A DNA stretch of 64,000 nucleotides from Tabrizicola sp. (GTDB lineage Bacteria > Pseudomonadota > Alphaproteobacteria > Rhodobacterales > Rhodobacteraceae): contig NZ_JAUCZH010000004.1 of NCBI RefSeq assembly GCF_030373185.1, forward strand, positions 310,001 to 374,000, in the 5' to 3' direction. This document shows, in pieces, positions 26,837 to 36,809 of the stretch. The notes beneath the pieces were generated by a model. That model did no database searches, was not told the origin of the DNA, and saw only the letters and a list, made by a program, of their open reading frames with translations. Numbering within the stretch: the stretch's first letter is position 1; each line of letters opens with the position of its first letter. Made by a program: the position numbers and the translations under genes.

Positions 26837-29034
26837 CGGGTGGATCCCTTGAGTTTCAGCCAGAACAGGAGTCCGGAGCGCAACACTTTCCGTCGCCAAT
26901 GGGGCGTTGATCGGCCCTCCCGCGACAGGGCAGCAAGCGCGTCCACGGCCTGCTCCGGTTCAATGAAACAGTTGGCCTGAAAGTCGAAATATCGCGGGTA
27001 GGCGATCAGCGCACCATGGACGAGTTCATCGATGGTCAGCCGCCTTTGCCGACGCGGGCAGGGAAGTCTGTCTTCCGTCAAACCCCAGCCGGCGTAGAAC
27101 GGCAGCCCGTGACACACGACCCGCGAACCTCTCAGCAAGGCCTCGAACCCCATGAGCGATGTCATGGTGTGAAGCTCGTCAACCTGAGATAGCAATTGCC
27201 CCGTCGAAACAGGCTCCGTCAGAATCTGATCGGCAAGCTGGCGCGCGATATCCTCATCCGCGCCCGGCTTTCGCAGACCGTTGACGACATCGGGATGCGG
27301 TTTGTAGACCAGAAAGGCGCTGGGTCGTTCCTTGCGAACGCGGCGAACAAGCTCCAGGTTCGTGGAGACCACCGGTGAGCCGGACCTTATCGACGCATCC
27401 GTCTCGACCTGGCCGACAACCAGCACGACCGGGGCCGTGGTGTCGGGGCGCATCCATGGGGCAGATCCGAGGTTGTATTTCGTGACATCAAGTTCAACGA
27501 TCCTGTCGCGCAAACGCCTTGCGCGATCACGGTCAACGTCATCGATCGAAAGGTTGGAAAGGATGTTTTCAAGACCCGATGGCCGGGTGGAATCGTAGTA
27601 GATTCCCACATCGTCAACCACCAGAGACAGCGGGCGAACAAGGTCCGCCCCAAGGCCGGAGGACCGAAGGAAGCCATCCTCAATCCGCAGCACCCCTTTT
27701 CCCGCTGCGGGTCGGCCCGCATCGGCATTGCCCCAGACCGCGATTGTCCGGCCCAAGGCAGATTGCCCGGCCAGCCAATTGCGATTGGCGAATGTGACAT
27801 GTGATCCCGACAGGAACCGTCTGATGAAGGGCCGCTTCCAGCGTGAAAAGCCAACCGCATGTACGGTTTGTGGGGTCTGCATGCGCAGGCGTCTTTGCAG
27901 TCCGACATGTTCGATGGAACGCTCCACCTCGCAGCGTCGCATCGTGACGGGGTCAATATAGCGCGGATATCTGACCAGAGCTGCATGGATAAGCTGTTCG
28001 ATCCCGGCAGGCTGTCGGCGATCCGGGGCGGGAAGTTCATCCTGCGTAAGACCCCAACCGGCATAGAAAGGCATGCCGAAAACGCGGACCGGCTTGCCCC
28101 ACAACAACGCCTCAAAGCCGACTTGCGAAGTAACGGTATAGACCGCATTGGCATTTTCGATCAGTCGAACCGGATGGCACGGGTCGGATATGACCAGAAT
28201 TCGCGGATCCATGCGCAGGGCTGCGATGTCAAAGTGGCCCGCATGCGCCCGCATCGCGCTATCCGGGTGAACCTTCACGACAATTGCCGTTCCGGGGTTT
28301 TCCGCTATTGCGGTCTGGAGCATTCTTGCGAAACTGCCGGCATCCGCCATGCCATGCCGAATGGAAGCATCGCCTCCGGTCTGGTCTACCACCAGTATGT
28401 ATTTCCCCGGCAGATCACCCGAAAATTCTGACCCGTTGTTGTATTTCGAAACGCGCTCCCGCCGCCACAAGTTGGCAATGTGACGGGCGCGATCCTGCTG
28501 TCGGGCCGAAAGCGGGGTCGGAATCGAACGCTCCAGCTCCGAAGCCTGAGAGGCGTCATAGTAGATCCCAACTCGGTCGAAAACCATCGACAGCGGTGGA
28601 TCAAATCGCGCAACTGACCGCAGGAATCCGTCTTCCAACAGAAGAAATCGCCCGGAAGTCCTGTGGCCAAGGTCGACGGCGCGTTGCCCGGACCATTTGC
28701 GGCCCCAGCCGATGAATTCACGCGCCCTTGGCCTTTGAAGCCGACTGTGAAAGCCGGGGCGCTTGCCGATCAGCGTTGCCAGCACCCGGTCTTCGGCCAG
28801 ATCAAGCGACGTGCAAAGTGCAGTTGGCTGGCTTGCTGTTCCGGCAAGGCAGCGCGAAAGCACGGCACGCAGCCACTGCGGCGCCTTGCGCCCTCGTCTG
28901 ACCCAGAGCGTGATCCAATGCATCATGCCACCGCCCCGCTTTGCAACGGGCAACGCACTTGCCTGTTTGCCTGCTGTCTTGCGGGGCCTTGCAGGGATTG
29001 AATGGTCGTCGAGCTGCGGTTCATGGCCAGACAT
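26833..29034 (-). CDS. kpsC: Capsular polysaccharide beta-Kdo transferase, two-module KpsC
   Basis: A 733-residue protein with two homologous halves. The first has LEDGFLRSVARFDPPLSMVFD and VYTVTSQVGFEALLWGKPVRVFGMPFYAGWGL; the second has IEDGFLRSSGLGADLVRPLSLVVD and MTSLMGFEALLRGSRVVCHGLPFYAGWGL. KpsC builds the poly-Kdo linker between lipid and capsule, using one module for each linkage. The start is uncertain: ATG at 29034, or the paired ATGs near 28926 (MMHWITLW). Confidence 0.88.
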   Translation of the reverse strand: MSGHEPQLDDHSIPARPRKTAGKQASALPVAKRGGGMMHWITLWVRRGRKAPQWLRAVLSRCLAGTASQPTALCTSLDLAEDRVLATLIGKRPGFHSRLQRPRAREFIGWGRKWSGQRAVDLGHRTSGRFLLLEDGFLRSVARFDPPLSMVFDRVGIYYDASQASELERSIPTPLSARQQDRARHIANLWRRERVSKYNNGSEFSGDLPGKYILVVDQTGGDASIRHGMADAGSFARMLQTAIAENPGTAIVVKVHPDSAMRAHAGHFDIAALRMDPRILVISDPCHPVRLIENANAVYTVTSQVGFEALLWGKPVRVFGMPFYAGWGLTQDELPAPDRRQPAGIEQLIHAALVRYPRYIDPVTMRRCEVERSIEHVGLQRRLRMQTPQTVHAVGFSRWKRPFIRRFLSGSHVTFANRNWLAGQSALGRTIAVWGNADAGRPAAGKGVLRIEDGFLRSSGLGADLVRPLSLVVDDVGIYYDSTRPSGLENILSNLSIDDVDRDRARRLRDRIVELDVTKYNLGSAPWMRPDTTAPVVLVVGQVETDASIRSGSPVVSTNLELVRRVRKERPSAFLVYKPHPDVVNGLRKPGADEDIARQLADQILTEPVSTGQLLSQVDELHTMTSLMGFEALLRGSRVVCHGLPFYAGWGLTEDRLPCPRRQRRLTIDELVHGALIAYPRYFDFQANCFIEPEQAVDALAALSREGRSTPHWRRKVLRSGLLFWLKLKGSTR

Positions 29035-29061
29035 TCCGAGCCATGGGACGAGGTTTCGGCA

Positions 29062-30441
29062 TTATTTTCCCGCCGCCTGCGCTGCGATGCTGCCACGAAA
29101 TCTTGCCGCCGCAGCGATTTGTCCGTGTTGTGCAAGAAACTCCATCTCTGGTCTGAGCGTTTCCCTGTCTTCCCGAAAATGACTGCCGCCGGCCCCTGAG
29201 ATGCGCTCTCCAGATGCGCTGACCTCTGGAAGCGTTGCAATTGGGTCAAAGCGTCGGACTGGTAGCGGATGCCTTTCCGTGCCGGTAACTTCAGCGGCAA
29301 GCCGTGTCATCATTGACTGGGCAACCATGATGGCTTCGTGTGGCGAAAATTGCCGCATTGTGTCAGGATGAAAGTATCTGGGATAGAGCACCAAAGCGCC
29401 TGCCAAGACCTGAATAGGGCTCAACTCTTGACGGCGTTTTGTCGACATCGGTATGTTGTGCCGATCATTTGTGAAGCCCCAGCCGCCATAAAAGGGCAGC
29501 CCGAAAAGATCCACCTGTTTCCCCCGAAGGGCCGCCTCGAAACCGGAAAAGGAAGTGATCGTATAGACATGATCCGCGATATCCAGAGTTTCATTCAGGC
29601 TCCACCTTTCGTCGACGATGTCGCAAAGATGCCGTACGGAATTCGGGTCTGAATAATGTTCCTTGGCTCTGACCAGGGTCTCGGGATGAGGTCTAAGCAG
29701 TATTCTTGCCGTGGGGTGTTCTGCTGCTGCAATTTCCACAAGATCATTGGCTGACAGGAACTTTTCTGCCCCGAACCTGATGGAAAGATCGTCCTCTACC
29801 TGCCCCAGGACCAGAACCACGCGCTCGCCGGGCCTGAGGTCCAACGCATCGCGCAAAGAACCACCACTGTCGGCGCGCAGGTATTTGGACAAACCGTTCC
29901 TGATTGCGATCGCGATTGTATGAGCATCGCCAATGATACTTGAATTGTTCAGAAAATCGGTTGAATTTAGAATGTGGTCCAGATCGCTTTGCTTTTGAGC
30001 GTCAAAGTGCATGGCCCTCTTGTCAAATACAAGTGAAAGTGGCTTTGTCTTTTCGATTCCAAGTCCGACTGACCGCAGGAACCCATCCTCGACATATGTC
30101 AGAGCTATACCATGATCGCGACAGATGTCCTGGACCATTGGCGGGAACTTGTAGGACCAGACGTAGACTTCCGGTCTGCAATAGAGCGGAATGGTTCTTA
30201 GCAATGCCTGTGGCGGTCTTGGCGAATGCCCCATGAAAATGACATTGTGACCAGGCAGAATCTCCCGCATCCAGGTCTTCCATTCCGAGAATCCAATCAG
30301 AATAGCCGTTGGTTTACCGGTCCGATATGAGGATGCGATTGCCCGTGTGTTGGGTGGAAGTTTCAGATTCTGGAGCCGCCGTTCAATGGCGTCCTTGAAG
30401 AAAAGTCCCGGTCGTTTTACCAGCTTTTTCAGCTTGCTCAT
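29062..30441 (-). CDS. Additional single-module KpsC-like glycosyltransferase
   Basis: A 459-residue Capsule_synth-family protein with one KpsC-type module: YVEDGFLRSVGLGIEKTKPLSLVFD, GQVEDDLSIRFGAEKF, LLRPHPETLVRAKEHY and TITSFSGFEAALRGKQVDLFGLPFYGGWG. It most resembles the C-terminal half of the neighbouring KpsC. It is set between kpsF and kpsC in the same operon, 27 bases upstream of kpsC. It may add a further Kdo-type sugar or work on a variant linker; this is inference. Confidence 0.75.
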   Translation of the reverse strand: MSKLKKLVKRPGLFFKDAIERRLQNLKLPPNTRAIASSYRTGKPTAILIGFSEWKTWMREILPGHNVIFMGHSPRPPQALLRTIPLYCRPEVYVWSYKFPPMVQDICRDHGIALTYVEDGFLRSVGLGIEKTKPLSLVFDKRAMHFDAQKQSDLDHILNSTDFLNNSSIIGDAHTIAIAIRNGLSKYLRADSGGSLRDALDLRPGERVVLVLGQVEDDLSIRFGAEKFLSANDLVEIAAAEHPTARILLRPHPETLVRAKEHYSDPNSVRHLCDIVDERWSLNETLDIADHVYTITSFSGFEAALRGKQVDLFGLPFYGGWGFTNDRHNIPMSTKRRQELSPIQVLAGALVLYPRYFHPDTMRQFSPHEAIMVAQSMMTRLAAEVTGTERHPLPVRRFDPIATLPEVSASGERISGAGGSHFREDRETLRPEMEFLAQHGQIAAAARFRGSIAAQAAGK

Positions 30442-30543
30442 TTGCGGGGATCCTTGTCGTCATGAGGTTGCGGGAAGCAGGCGTCATGACCTGCCATTCT
30501 CGTAGCCGACTTCATGGAGCAGGCATGCCTTCCGGTCGTTCGG

Positions 30544-31536
30544 TCATTTCCCCACCCCTGCGCGCAGGCAATCGTGGATGTGAAGCAGACCAATCAGTTT
30601 GCCGTCGTCGTCTGTCACGATCGTGCTGGTGATGCCGTTCGCGTTCATGAGGTTCAGAGCCTCTGCCGCCTTGAGATCTGGCCGGATCGTCAACGGCGGC
30701 CCGATGATCAGGTCTGCGGCGCGGCACGCCCACAGGCGCGCTGCATTGCGGCGCATGTCACCGTCGGTGATCAAGCCGATCGGTCTTCGGTTTTGACAGA
30801 CGATGGCCGTGCCAAAACCCTTGCGGGACATCTCGATCACGACTTCCTGCATGTCTGCGGTGGGCAGGACAACGGGAAGGGCTGCCCCCTTGTGCATCAG
30901 ATCTTCTGTCTTCAGCAGGCGCAGACCCAGTTTGCCGCCAGGATGATAGCGGCGGAAATCCTGAGGTCTGGTGCCGGACAGATGGCTGACGCCAACAGCG
31001 AGCGCGTCCCCAAGAGCCAGCGCGACCGTGGTCGACGCGGTCGGGGCCAACCCGTTCACACAGGCTTCGGCAATCTTGCCATGCGCGATGGCGATCTGGC
31101 TTGTCCTGCCAAGGGTGCTGGTCGATGTCGCGGTGATGCTGATGATGGGAATGGCATACTGGCGACAATAGGCCAGCAGATCAGACAGTTCCGCCGTCTC
31201 GCCCGAGTTGGAAAGGATGAGGACGACACTGTCGTCATGGATCATCCCCAGATCGCCATGGCTGGCTTCGGCGGCATGAAGGAATGCGGCTCGCTTTCCA
31301 AGAGAACTGAAGGTCGAAGCGATCTTTCGGGCGATGTGGCCGCTTTTGCCCACGCCTGAAACGATCAGCGGGCCCTTCGATTCAAAGATGATGCGGGCGG
31401 CGGCAGCAAGGCTGTCACTTGTCTGCTCGATCACCGAGCGGACGGCGTCGGCCTCGGTTAGCAGAACCTCTGTCAGGATGCGGGACAGCGAGGCACTGTC
31501 CATGAGTTTGTGTGGGTGAACGATCTGCAAGGTCAT
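30544..31536 (-). CDS. kpsF: Arabinose-5-phosphate isomerase, KpsF/GutQ family
   Basis: A 330-residue protein. The SIS domain comes first (GPLIVSGVGKSGHIARKIASTFSSLG, AASHGDLGMIHDDSVVLILSNSGET), followed by two CBS repeats (DLMHKGAALPVVLPTADMQEV and IIGPPLTIRPDLKAAEAL). It makes arabinose 5-phosphate for Kdo synthesis, the sugar used by KpsC and KpsS. The ATG at 31536 begins one base after the KpsD stop; the 88-codon longer ORF lies inside kpsD and is rejected. Confidence 0.9.
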   Translation of the reverse strand: MTLQIVHPHKLMDSASLSRILTEVLLTEADAVRSVIEQTSDSLAAAARIIFESKGPLIVSGVGKSGHIARKIASTFSSLGKRAAFLHAAEASHGDLGMIHDDSVVLILSNSGETAELSDLLAYCRQYAIPIISITATSTSTLGRTSQIAIAHGKIAEACVNGLAPTASTTVALALGDALAVGVSHLSGTRPQDFRRYHPGGKLGLRLLKTEDLMHKGAALPVVLPTADMQEVVIEMSRKGFGTAIVCQNRRPIGLITDGDMRRNAARLWACRAADLIIGPPLTIRPDLKAAEALNLMNANGITSTIVTDDDGKLIGLLHIHDCLRAGVGK

Positions 31537-31537
31537 G

Positions 31538-32671
31538 TCAGTCTCCGAGGTTAGTGGCCGTGGATGCCGAGCCGAGTATTGGTGACAGGATGATCGAGAC
31601 GAACTTCTGGAAATCGACAGCGTCCGCAGAGGCGACATAGGTGATGTCAGTCGGCTCCAGACGGAACATTCCGGCAAGAAGAAGCGTGTCTGGTCTGGAA
31701 AAGTCGAACCGGTAGGCAGTTGCGCGGAGGTCTTCCGGAAGGCCTCCGGCAGCGGCTGGACGAAACACGAACACCGCCCGCGCCTGTGCAATCCTGTCAT
31801 TCAGACCGCCGACTTCGGACAGCAGGTAGGCCAGATGGGCTTCTTCCAGCGGTATTTCGATGTTGCCCGGACGCTTGACCGCGCCGTACACCACAAAGCG
31901 CCGCGGAACATGGGCGATGCTGACGATGTCGCCTGGGAAAATGACAATGTTGCTGGCCGAATTTTCCAGAATGTCCGACAGAAGAACCGTCGCCGAGGAA
32001 GAGGCGCGCTGAACTGTGACGCTGACTTCCCAGTCAGCGTGCGACGTCCCGCCAGCTTGGGCGATCAGGTCAAGCAGCCTGATGCCACTTGATGCAATGA
32101 CCACCCGGCCGGGCGTTCCTACCGCGCCAAGAACGGTTGTCGCGCGGGATTGGGTTTCGGTGATTGCAACCGCGATTTCCGGCTCGATGGCCTGACCGCG
32201 GTAGCGTTCCAGAAGAACAGCGCGAAGCTGGGCCGTCGTCAGTCCCCTTGCGGTGATCGTGTTTGCATAAGGGGCGGTGATTTCTCCCGAATTGGACACA
32301 ACGGCATTCAGGACCGTTTCCCGGCGGCCAGCGCTGGCAAACAGGCCGTCTTCCGCCACTTCCCACAGCCTGATTTCAAGACGATCCCCGACCGCAATGA
32401 CTTCATCCGTCGTGCGCAGTCCCGGCCCGCGGAATGCCGCGGGAAAGCTGCGTCCACTGGCTGTTGCTGCTGGTAGCGTGGAGGCCGAAACATCAATGAT
32501 CCTGAACGGCAGCACATCGTCCGTGTCGGCGACAATGTCTGCGGCTGACTTGTCGATCGCTGCCGCACTTGGTCCGAATGCAGGCATCGTCGAGCAGCCG
32601 GCAAGGCCAAGCAACAGCGTGCCAAGTGTCAGCAGGGATCTTCCCCTCCGGGATCCGGGCAGTCGCGTCAT
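31538..32671 (-). CDS. kpsD: Polysaccharide export outer-membrane lipoprotein, KpsD/Wza-like
   Basis: A 377-residue lipoprotein with lipobox LLGLAGC (lipidated Cys 26). The Poly_export domain begins near residue 85 (EVIAVGDRLEIRLWEVAEDG), followed by SLBB-type segments (TVLGAVGTPGRVVIASSGIRLLDLIAQAGG and FVVYGAVKRPGNIEIP). It forms the outer-membrane exit of the capsule exporter. It overlaps the end of kpsS by four bases. Confidence 0.88.
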   Translation of the reverse strand: MTRLPGSRRGRSLLTLGTLLLGLAGCSTMPAFGPSAAAIDKSAADIVADTDDVLPFRIIDVSASTLPAATASGRSFPAAFRGPGLRTTDEVIAVGDRLEIRLWEVAEDGLFASAGRRETVLNAVVSNSGEITAPYANTITARGLTTAQLRAVLLERYRGQAIEPEIAVAITETQSRATTVLGAVGTPGRVVIASSGIRLLDLIAQAGGTSHADWEVSVTVQRASSSATVLLSDILENSASNIVIFPGDIVSIAHVPRRFVVYGAVKRPGNIEIPLEEAHLAYLLSEVGGLNDRIAQARAVFVFRPAAAGGLPEDLRATAYRFDFSRPDTLLLAGMFRLEPTDITYVASADAVDFQKFVSIILSPILGSASTATNLGD

Positions 32672-33948
32672 TGTTGCGCCCCTTTCCGTGCATAGGTCGG
32701 GGCGTGAAGCTGGGTGAGCCTTGCGATGATCCCGGCAATTGCAGTCTTGCGTCCGCTGGCAACATAGAAGTCCCCGGCAAGCAGGGTTTGAGCCTTCAGA
32801 TCAGCAAGAAAGGCATCGATCATGTCCCGCCGCTTGGCGTGACGGATCTTGAAGAATGCCTCGACGTCGGACTCGGTTTCGCCGGTGGTGACCACGCTGT
32901 CATGGCGGCAGACAGCATCGCCCAGAACCAGAACCGGAACGTCATGATGCAGCGCCGAAAACGCTGAGGTCGAGTTGATGACAACCATGCCGCTTGCATT
33001 GCGGGCAAGTTCGCCGATCCGACCGGTATTCAGGATCTGGACCCGGCTGCGGGAAAGGCCAAGCTCGTTTGCGCGATGCCGGATCCTGCGCCGGACGGAA
33101 GGGCCGTCACGGTCAAGCGGATGCAGCTTGAAAATGATACGCTGATTGGGGCCAGACCGCAGAATCGCCTGAAGGCAGGCATCGACAAGTCGCAGCGTAT
33201 TCCAGCCCCGCGATGCAAGCAGAAGCTGACTGTCAGTGGGAACCTGCAAAGGAACCAGCATATATCCGCGACGGGCGCGCAGGCGCCGAACCCGGGGGAG
33301 TTCCGTGACATTTGCGATCAACCGTCGAGTGATGTGGGCCAACCAACTTACCGCCAGGGTCAATGGCCGCTCTTTTGGCCGGTGAAACAACGCTTCGTCC
33401 GCAGCATCCGACAGCAGATCCCGGACCAGATAGTAAAGCGCGCCCCAAAGGCTCATGGTTGCGAAGGAGGGTGACCCGGCAGGGGACACGTCAGGGCAGG
33501 TGGGCCACGCGCCTGTCGCCCTGTGACGGGCAGTCCAATGGGCAAGTGCTGAATACTGGTTGTTGCCCCCGGTTTCGCAGGCAATGTAGCCAGACCTGAG
33601 GTAGCCTTCTTCAAGGCATATGGCATCAATCCCGAAGCAGCCTGCAATCCGGCGCGCAATTTCATGTAGCGGTCGACTGGATCCGAAAAGAACGATTGCA
33701 TCGGGCGTGTTGCGTGCAACCCTGAAGCGCAGCCATGTTTCCCAGGCGGCCAGGTCGCCAGAGAAGCGCAGGCAGCTTTCCCGGGCTGAAAAGACGCTGT
33801 CCCCGGCATTGAAGATGACCCGATCGACTGAATGGCCCTGCGCAACCAACGCGTCGTGCAATTCGGCAAAGAATGGCCCCACTGGCCCTTGCAGAAGCAT
33901 TATGTGTGAGTGCTCTTTCTGCATGATCCATTCACCGATCCTGGCCAT
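32668..33948 (-). CDS. kpsS: Capsular polysaccharide Kdo transferase, KpsS-like
   Basis: About 426 residues from the ATG at 33948 (MARIGEW); the ATG at 33927 (MQKEHSH) is an alternative and the ORF stays open into nasA. Motifs MLLQGPVGPFFAELHDAL, ICLEEGYLRSGYIACETGGNN, IFKLHPLDRDG and VVINSTSAFSALHHDVPVLVLG match KpsS, which adds the first Kdo to the lipid anchor. It is the first gene of the kps operon. The 194 bases up to nasA are AT-richer with a TATAAA word near 33967-33972, a possible -10 for the operon. Confidence 0.88.
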   Translation of the reverse strand: MARIGEWIMQKEHSHIMLLQGPVGPFFAELHDALVAQGHSVDRVIFNAGDSVFSARESCLRFSGDLAAWETWLRFRVARNTPDAIVLFGSSRPLHEIARRIAGCFGIDAICLEEGYLRSGYIACETGGNNQYSALAHWTARHRATGAWPTCPDVSPAGSPSFATMSLWGALYYLVRDLLSDAADEALFHRPKERPLTLAVSWLAHITRRLIANVTELPRVRRLRARRGYMLVPLQVPTDSQLLLASRGWNTLRLVDACLQAILRSGPNQRIIFKLHPLDRDGPSVRRRIRHRANELGLSRSRVQILNTGRIGELARNASGMVVINSTSAFSALHHDVPVLVLGDAVCRHDSVVTTGETESDVEAFFKIRHAKRRDMIDAFLADLKAQTLLAGDFYVASGRKTAIAGIIARLTQLHAPTYARKGAQQ

Positions 33949-34142
33949 TTTGGCCGCCCGTTTTTTATATTTCGGGGAATCAGAAGAACTGGTTAACCGC
34001 GCCCGGGATTCCAGGGCGTGAGAAAGCCATGGCCGAAGTTTATGCGGGATCTGGGGAAAGGGGCGGCCGTGTCGTGGCCGAGCCTGAATGGCCCCGGGCC
34101 AATACTTGCTTTCCTGTTCGGATGGACAACGATGCCGCGACC

Positions 34143-36809
34143 CTACTCGGCAGCCTCGCGGTGACGTTGATGATGCCTGGCGATAAGGGCGGCAAGTTCC
34201 GGGCGGCAAGAACCGCAGTTGGTTCCGGCACCAAGAGCGGCACCAAGGGCATCGACGCTGACCAATCCTTTGGTGGCAACGGCGTCAAGGATGGTGTTCT
34301 GCCCGACATTCAGGCAGGCGCAGATCGTGATGCCAGGGTCGGGCTGGTTGGAGCCGGGGCGACCGGCCAGGACCCCTTGACCCTGCGTCCCGATAAGGCC
34401 GGCAAGATGACCACGCGCCAGCAGCACCGGGTCGCGCGCCACGAACAGCGCGGCCCGAAGCCGTCCCTCCGTCACGACCGCAAAGCGATAGAGGCCGCGC
34501 GACGGATCCGACAGCGTGGTCGTCGGGGCAGAACCGCCAAACAGCGCCGTTGCCCATGTGCTCCAGTTGTCAGGCAGGCTGTGGCAGGCAAGCTCAAGCT
34601 GCACCCCGCCCGCCACCGGGGCCTTGGCCCAATAGGCGCAATCGGGGCGCGGGTCGCCGGTGGTGACGGCGAACCCATACCAGCGGGCCGCAAAAGGCCG
34701 GATCGACACCGGCGCGGATTTGCTGGCCGGTTGGCCGGAGACCGCATCGACCAGTCCCGGCACCAGAACGTCCACCCGCCCCGAAGGCGCGGTCTCGCCG
34801 GTCCAGTGCATCGGCGCAAAGGGATGGCCCGGGGCCACCCGGTCACTGATCATCACCCGCAGGATGGCGCGGCCCCGGGGGCTTTCCACCTCGGCCAGTG
34901 TTGCCGGGGCAAGGCCAAGGCGGTCAGCATCGCCCGGGTGTATCTCCAGATAGGGTTCGGCCAGATGCTGCGACAGGCGCGGTGTCATCCCGCTGCGGGT
35001 CATCGTGTGCCATTGGTCACGGACTCGCCCGGTGTTCAGCCGGAAGGGGTGGTCGGGCGTCAGGGCTTCCGGCAGGCGCGCGGTGACAGGAACCAGCCGT
35101 CCGCGCCCGCCCTGGGTATGAAACTGCCCATCACCAAAGAACCGCCCACCCTTCTGCGCGGCTTGCGGCCATATTACGGGGGCAAGGCCGTCGTAATCGG
35201 CGTCGACAAGATCCGAAATGTCAAAGTCGCTGCCCAAGGTGCCGGCCACACCCGAAAGGGCGGCATGTTCGGCAAATATCTCGGCAGGCCCCGCCCAGTC
35301 AAAGCCCGAAAACCCCATGCGCCGCGCCACCTGCGCCACCTGCCACCAGTCGGGCCGCGCCTGTCCCGGGGCGGGCAGGAAAGCTCGCTGGCGGCTGATC
35401 ATCCGCTCGGAATTGGTGACGGTGCCGTCCTTTTCGCCCCAACCCGTCGCGGGCAACTGCACATGTGCCAGCCGCGCTGTATCGGTCGTCGCCCAGAGGT
35501 CGCTGACCGCCACAAAGTCGCACGCCCGGATCGCCCGCGCCACCCGGGCTGCGTCCGGCATCGTCACGGCGGGATTGGTGTGCAGGATCCACAGCGCCTT
35601 GATCCGCCCCTCTTTGACCGCGCGGAACATGTCTACCGCCTTCAGCCCCGGCCTTTCGGCCATGGTGGGAGAGGCCCAGAAGCCCTGTACGGCGGCGCGG
35701 TGACTGGGGTTCTCGATCTCCAGATGGCAGGCGAGCATGTTGGCCAGCCCGCCCACCTCACGCCCGCCCATGGCATTCGGCTGGCCGGTGACTGAAAACG
35801 GCCCCATGCCGGGCTTGCCGATACGCCCGGTGGCAAGGTGGCAGTTCAGGATGGCGTTGACCTTGTCGGTGCCGGTGTCGGACTGGTTGATGCCTTGCGA
35901 ATAGACGGTGACCACCTTTTCGCTTGCGGCCCAAAGCGTCAGGAACCGCTCCAGATTGGCGGCGGACAGGCCGGTATCGCCGGGCATGCTGTGGCGCGCG
36001 GCGGCAAGGGCTACATCGATGCCGGTGACATGCGGGGCGAAATCCGCGCTCAGGCGGCCATTGTCGAAGAGATGGCAGAGGAGGAGGTTGAACAGATGCC
36101 CGTCCGCCCCGGGTGCCAACGCCAGATGCAGATCGGCGCCCTCACAAGTCGCGGTGCGGCGTGGATCGATGACGATGACCTTCGTCCCGCGCGCGGATTT
36201 GGCCGCCATCAGGCGCTGATGCAGGACGGGATGGCACCAGGCAAGGTTTGAGCCGACCAGCACAACAACATCGGCCAGTTCCAGATCCTCATATTGACCC
36301 GGCACGGTGTCCGACCCAAAGGCGCGGCGGTGGCCGGCGACGCTGGACGCCATGCAAAGCCGGGAATTGGTGTCAATGTTGGCCGAACCGATGAAACCCT
36401 TCATCAGCTTGTTCGCCACATAGTAATCTTCGGTCAGAAGCTGCCCCGAGACATAAAGCGCCACCGCATCCGGCCCGTGCTGCGCGATGGCGCCGGAAAA
36501 CCGCGTGGCGATCAGGTCAAGCGCCGTGTCCCATGACGCCTCGGCCCCTGCGATGCGGGGCGACAGCAACCTGCCGTCGGTCGAAAGCGTCTCACCCAGC
36601 GCAGCACCCTTGACGCAAAGCCGCCCCCGGTTGGCCGGATGGTCCGGGTCGCCCTTGATCGCAACTCCGCCTCTGCCGTCCGGGCTGGCCAGCACCCCGC
36701 AGCCGACCCCGCAATAGGGGCAGGTGGTGCGGATGGTCGCCTCCCCTCCGTCTTGTGGGGGGCGGGGCATTCCCCCGACGACGGGGGTGGGTGGCTTCAT
36801 CTGCTTCAT
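34143..36809 (-). CDS. nasA: Assimilatory nitrate reductase, molybdopterin catalytic subunit
   Basis: An 888-residue molybdoenzyme. An N-terminal [4Fe-4S] motif (TCPYCGVGCGV with the fourth Cys in GRLCVKG) is followed by the molybdopterin domains (MKGFIGSANIDTNSRLCMASS, GSNLAWCHPV, NGRV-like NTGRVRDQWHTMTRSG). The C-terminus has a BFD-type [2Fe-2S] domain (CACLNVGQNTI...GTNCGSCRPELAALI). It reduces nitrate to nitrite in the cytoplasm. It starts in an ATGA overlap with nirD and is the last gene of the nas operon. Confidence 0.92.
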   Translation of the reverse strand: MKQMKPPTPVVGGMPRPPQDGGEATIRTTCPYCGVGCGVLASPDGRGGVAIKGDPDHPANRGRLCVKGAALGETLSTDGRLLSPRIAGAEASWDTALDLIATRFSGAIAQHGPDAVALYVSGQLLTEDYYVANKLMKGFIGSANIDTNSRLCMASSVAGHRRAFGSDTVPGQYEDLELADVVVLVGSNLAWCHPVLHQRLMAAKSARGTKVIVIDPRRTATCEGADLHLALAPGADGHLFNLLLCHLFDNGRLSADFAPHVTGIDVALAAARHSMPGDTGLSAANLERFLTLWAASEKVVTVYSQGINQSDTGTDKVNAILNCHLATGRIGKPGMGPFSVTGQPNAMGGREVGGLANMLACHLEIENPSHRAAVQGFWASPTMAERPGLKAVDMFRAVKEGRIKALWILHTNPAVTMPDAARVARAIRACDFVAVSDLWATTDTARLAHVQLPATGWGEKDGTVTNSERMISRQRAFLPAPGQARPDWWQVAQVARRMGFSGFDWAGPAEIFAEHAALSGVAGTLGSDFDISDLVDADYDGLAPVIWPQAAQKGGRFFGDGQFHTQGGRGRLVPVTARLPEALTPDHPFRLNTGRVRDQWHTMTRSGMTPRLSQHLAEPYLEIHPGDADRLGLAPATLAEVESPRGRAILRVMISDRVAPGHPFAPMHWTGETAPSGRVDVLVPGLVDAVSGQPASKSAPVSIRPFAARWYGFAVTTGDPRPDCAYWAKAPVAGGVQLELACHSLPDNWSTWATALFGGSAPTTTLSDPSRGLYRFAVVTEGRLRAALFVARDPVLLARGHLAGLIGTQGQGVLAGRPGSNQPDPGITICACLNVGQNTILDAVATKGLVSVDALGAALGAGTNCGSCRPELAALIARHHQRHREAAE

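Noticed and set aside
34029-35795. 588-codon open frame on the plus strand opposite nasA
   Set aside because: A GC-rich antisense shadow; it is Arg/Gly/Pro rich without domains, while the minus strand encodes a complete molybdoenzyme.
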